Source of the DNA: Clostridia bacterium
Lineage (GTDB): Bacteria; Bacillota; Clostridia; Oscillospirales; Acutalibacteraceae
Length of the DNA: 64,000 nucleotides
Reading direction: 5' to 3'
Assembly (NCBI GenBank): GCA_900767025.1
Contig: CAAFXS010000076.1
Span: 11,368 to 75,367, forward strand
Of the stretch, positions 61,690 through 64,000 are shown piece by piece. A program made the translations under genes and the position numbers. Each line of letters starts with the position of its first letter. Within the stretch, counting starts at the first letter, position 1. Below the pieces are notes generated by a model, which worked only from the letters and a program-made list of their open reading frames with translations, did no database searches and was not told where the DNA came from.

Positions 61690-62317
61690 AGATTGCCTAA
61701 GCAAAGCAAAAATAACGCTTGCGTCAATGTTTGACTATGCAGTTAACGATTGTAAATACGATATTGATTGGTTTGCTGAACTGTTCATCAAATCCGGCAA
61801 GGCAAAGCAGTTTGAAACAGGCAATCCTGCTATTATTATGGGTATGTCAGGCGTTGAGCTTGCAAGAAGCATTATTGCCGATATTTATAAGGAAAGCTCA
61901 TTTGCCGAAGCAACACAGCCTATGGAAAAGTCGCCTGAATATTGGGCAGGCTGGGCATTGGCTGATTTTCAATGGTACAGTGCTTATCGCTTTAAGGATA
62001 TTTTTGAAAAGGTAAAAATGAGCGAAATAGTAGGTATGTATTCGTTATATCACGAAATGGATATTCATCAGTTCTATGATGCTATGAATGAAAAAATGAA
62101 TAGCGTTCAATCAGAAACAAGGCTTAAAAAAATTCGTGAAGCAAGTGGCTTATCACAGGTAAGGCTTGCTGAAGAATCAGGCGTCAGCCTTAGGTCAATT
62201 CAAATGTATGAGCAAAGGAATAACGATATAGATAAGGCACAGGCTAAAACCCTGTATCAGCTGTCCCGAGTTCTTGGCTGTGATATAGAAGACTTGTTGG
62301 AAAAGCCGAATATTTAA
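61667..62317 (+). CDS. HTH (Xre-type) protein, candidate antitoxin of the DUF3990 pair
   Basis: The 216-residue protein has a helical N-terminal domain (IIMGMSGVELARSIIADIYK, then SPEYWAGWALADFQWYSAYR) that may bind the toxin. A C-terminal Xre helix-turn-helix follows (LKKIREASGLSQVRLAEESG, SLRSIQMYEQ, LYQLSRVLGCDIEDLLEKPN). It starts inside the last codons of the DUF3990 gene, preceded by GGGG, which indicates translational coupling. It is the probable repressor acting at the palindromes upstream. The stop codon is the first triplet of a MITE-like element. Confidence 0.8.
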   Translation: MMTHAYDKDCLSKAKITLASMFDYAVNDCKYDIDWFAELFIKSGKAKQFETGNPAIIMGMSGVELARSIIADIYKESSFAEATQPMEKSPEYWAGWALADFQWYSAYRFKDIFEKVKMSEIVGMYSLYHEMDIHQFYDAMNEKMNSVQSETRLKKIREASGLSQVRLAEESGVSLRSIQMYEQRNNDIDKAQAKTLYQLSRVLGCDIEDLLEKPNI

Positions 62318-62588
62318 GCAAGTGAGATAAATCCGAATAAGCCTAAAGCGGCTTGATTTCGGCATATTTTCACTTTTCGTCATTGTAAGGCGCAAGCCTG
62401 ACTGCTTCCTCAAAGCAAAAATCTGCTCAAAATCAAGCTCGTTTTAGGTCGTAGATTTTTTATGAAACGGATTTTTGTTAGGCAAGGCAAAAACACAGAT
62501 AATCCTTGCGGATTAGCAAGGATTTTAACGCAGCACAGCGGAAAATCCGTTTCATAAAAAACTCATTCGGATTTGTCTCGCTTGCTTA
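62315..62588. mobile_element. MITE-like inverted-repeat element
   Basis: Terminal inverted repeats of 27 bases (62315-62341 and 62562-62588) agree at 24 positions; the outer end is TAAGCAAG/CTTGCTTA. A second, perfect 20-base inverted pair lies inside (62456-62475 and 62542-62561, core ATGAAACGGATTTT), and a small hairpin AATCCTTG/CAAGGATT near 62500-62525. No protein is encoded. The element lies between the HTH gene and a broken metallo-beta-lactamase-fold gene and supplies the HTH stop codon. Size and structure fit a non-autonomous element. Confidence 0.75.
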
Positions 62589-62599
62589 GGAGAAATCTT

Positions 62600-62788
62600 A
62601 TGAAAATAACCTACATTAACCACAGTGGATTTTTGGTTGAAACGAAGGACTGCTATTACATTTTCGATTACTACAAGGGCGACTTGCCCACTCTTGATAA
62701 AAGCAAGGGTGTTATTATGTTGTCGGCTCAAAAAATCAGGTTGATTCTATGGGCGATATCGACAATGTTTATATCTTATGATGTATAA
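62600..62788 (+). pseudogene. Broken metallo-beta-lactamase-fold hydrolase gene
   Basis: From ATG 62600, behind AGGAGA, the frame reads MKITYINHSGFLVETKDCYY, then IFDYYKGDLPTLDKSKGV. This is the exact start of MBL-fold hydrolases of the YHSGFLVE type, which are normally 220-250 residues. It then leaves the family sequence before the HxHxDH metal site and stops after 62 codons. A downstream piece in another frame (GSKNQVDSMGDIDNVYIL) looks like the end of the same gene, so a large internal deletion with frameshift is likely. Confidence 0.75.
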
Positions 62789-62815
62789 GTGTTGCGCGAT
62801 GCTGATGACAAAGTA

Positions 62816-62844
62816 TTGACAATCGACTGAAAAATCATTATAAT
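62816..62844 (+). promoter_or_regulatory. Promoter of the ABC substrate-binding lipoprotein gene
   Basis: Perfect TTGACA at 62816-62821 and TATAAT at 62839-62844 with a 17-base spacer. Confidence 0.9.
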
Positions 62845-62902
62845 AAATTTATTATAGTATAAAAATCCAATGAAAGGGTTAAATGACGAAAGGATAATTA
62901 TT

Positions 62903-63706
62903 ATGAAAAAGACTATGAAAAGAGTATTGGCTCTTGTTCTTGCAGCTCTTGCAATCGTAGCTGTATTTGCAGGATGCTCAGGTAAGGCTAATAACGATGC
63001 AAACACCGATACCGGCAATGACACAGCTGCTGCAAAGTACATTATCGCAACAGATACTGTATTTAAGCCATTTGAGTACACAGACGCTCAGGGCAACTTT
63101 GTTGGTATTGACGTAGAAATTCTTGCTGCCATCGCAGAGGATCAGGGCTTTGAATACGAGCTTAAGTCACTTGGTTGGGATGCGGCTATCGCTGCCTGTC
63201 AAGCAGGTCAGGCAAATGGTATGATTGCCGGTGCTTCCATCACAGAGGAAAGAAAGAATTCAGGCTGGATATTCTCTGATCCATACTACATTGCAACACA
63301 GTGCGCAGCAGTAAAGGCTGATTCCGAAATCAACTCAATTAAGGACCTCAATGGTGCTCAGATAGCTGTTAAGACAGGTACACAGGGTGCTCAGTATGCA
63401 GAGTCGCTTAAAGATGAGCTTGGCTTAAAGCTTACATATTTTGAGGATTCTCCTACAATGTATCAGGCTGTAACAGGCGGTCAGTGTGTTGCTTGCTTTG
63501 AAGATACTCCTATTATGAAGGCTTCAATCAAGGACGGTGACCTTGCACTCAAGGTTCTTGAGGATTCCGAAAACGAGGGTGCCGGCTATGGCTTTGCAAT
63601 TCACAAGGCAGAAAATCAGGAGCTTATTGATAAGTTTAACGCAGGCCTTGCAAACATCAAGGCTAACGGTAAGTATGATGAAATCATCAATAAGTACCTT
63701 GGCTAA
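62903..63706 (+). CDS. Amino-acid ABC transporter substrate-binding lipoprotein
   Basis: The 267-residue protein has a lipoprotein signal (MKKTMKRVLALVLAALAIVA, then VFAGC with the lipidated Cys25), a short Asn/Thr/Asp linker and a family 3 solute-binding domain. Motifs are FKPFEYTDAQGNFVGIDVEI, WDAAIAACQAGQANGMIAGA, NGAQIAVKTGTQGAQYA and AIHKAENQELIDKFNAGLAN. It captures a polar or other amino acid outside the membrane. The permease and ATPase genes are not in the window. ATG 62903 follows AAAGGA; eleven upstream in-frame codons are dropped. It has a strong promoter and a downstream hairpin. Confidence 0.95.
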   Translation: MKKTMKRVLALVLAALAIVAVFAGCSGKANNDANTDTGNDTAAAKYIIATDTVFKPFEYTDAQGNFVGIDVEILAAIAEDQGFEYELKSLGWDAAIAACQAGQANGMIAGASITEERKNSGWIFSDPYYIATQCAAVKADSEINSIKDLNGAQIAVKTGTQGAQYAESLKDELGLKLTYFEDSPTMYQAVTGGQCVACFEDTPIMKASIKDGDLALKVLEDSENEGAGYGFAIHKAENQELIDKFNAGLANIKANGKYDEIINKYLG

Positions 63707-63735
63707 TTGCTAAACTAAAAACGTATCTATTATCG

Positions 63736-63763
63736 GATAGGGCGTCTTTAAAGATGCCCTATC
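63736..63763 (+). terminator. Hairpin after the ABC lipoprotein gene
   Basis: A long stem GATAGGGCGTCTTT/AAAGATGCCCTATC (one G-T pair) followed by TTTGAGTTATT. The weak T-tract would allow partial read-through to transporter genes beyond the window. Confidence 0.7.
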
Positions 63764-63798
63764 TTTGAGTTATTACCGTTACCCTATGGATAAGTTGG

Positions 63799-63990
63799 CG
63801 GTAGCCGAAATAATATGCCTAAAATGCAAAATGATGGAATCTTTGCACATTTTTTGTTTTGACATACGCCAGTATGCCTGCAACAAAGAAATGCACAAAT
63901 CTCCTCATAATTTTGTATTTTAGGTGCCTTGCAGTTTTGATGCAAATATTTTGCGTCAAGACAAGGCATAATTATTTTTGCATACTGCCG
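63799..63990. repeat. Second MITE-like nested inverted-repeat element
   Basis: Outer arms, GCGGTAGCCG near 63798 onward and CATACTGCCG ending at 63990, with AATAATATGCCT/AGGCATAATTATT next to them, enclose a second imperfect pair of over 40 bases (63817-63858 and 63882-63927). At the centre is CATAC-GCCA-GTATG. The minus-strand frame across it has no recognisable protein character. It differs in sequence from the element at 62315-62588 but has the same nested layout. Confidence 0.65.
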
Positions 63991-64000
63991 TATTCAAAAA

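Noticed and set aside
62318..62588. Riboswitch or structured leader for the gene at 62600
   Set aside because: The pairing is dominated by terminal inverted repeats and nested long arms with no terminator or conserved core; a MITE-like element explains it better.
63784..63969. Minus-strand frame of 61 codons near the window end
   Set aside because: It lies wholly within the nested inverted-repeat element and lacks a ribosome-binding site; its Cys-rich look comes from the repeat sequence.

Overview
The window looks like chromosome from a low-GC, anaerobic, spore-forming member of the Clostridia, most likely Oscillospiraceae/Ruminococcaceae-like. Evidence for this is an alpha/beta-type small acid-soluble spore protein, a remnant of spoVAD, a bifunctional AdhE behind a perfect Rex operator, strong SigA-type promoters, Gram-positive ribosome-binding sites and a DUF3048/YerB-type protein. 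The species cannot be named from the sequence alone.

Layout. 1-10.4 kb is ordinary core: the start of glnA with a promoter and leader hairpin, a CapA-like phosphoesterase, a Ca/Na antiporter, a trkA-trkH potassium uptake operon, a PAP2 phosphatase, a J-domain protein with a zinc-ribbon membrane partner, an AraC regulator and a tandem-repeat membrane protein. 10.49-17.96 kb is a complete type II-A CRISPR-Cas locus: 22-repeat array, leader, csn2, cas2, cas1, cas9 and a divergently transcribed tracrRNA. It is flanked by a broken Doc-like toxin gene and an autoinhibited Fic protein. 19.7-31.7 kb holds a micro-protein with a canonical EF-hand loop, a HAD phosphatase, the SASP gene, an ECF sigma factor coupled to a membrane beta-propeller protein, Rex-controlled adhE, a small kinase, and a pyrophosphatase-like/Nudix pair split by one in-frame stop behind a 5S-rRNA-like leader.

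31.7-53 kb is one long minus-strand surface-polysaccharide locus driven from a promoter at about 52.93 kb. Its upstream part encodes a bacillosamine-type initiating pathway (dehydratase, aminotransferase, acetyltransferase, sugar-phosphate transferase) with an AbiH-family phage-defence gene inside it. The downstream, AT-rich part holds glycosyltransferases, an EpsG polymerase, a flippase, an acyltransferase, a pyruvyl transferase, an HpcH-type aldolase, two MenD-like ThDP proteins (one without the catalytic Glu) and UDP-galactopyranose mutase. The locus ends against debris: a frameshifted metallophosphoesterase tail fused to the C-terminal half of SpoVAD.

53-60 kb is a carbohydrate module: GPH symporter, ChbG/YdjC deacetylase, PHP-domain metallohydrolase, AraC regulator and a secreted DUF4838 protein, then a GH31 remnant and two GNATs. 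60.9-64 kb carries a candidate DUF3990 ADP-ribosyltransferase-like/HTH toxin-antitoxin pair with palindromic operators, two MITE-like inverted-repeat elements, a metallo-beta-lactamase-fold pseudogene and an amino-acid ABC transporter lipoprotein. No rRNA operon, tRNA, intact transposase or prophage was recognised.
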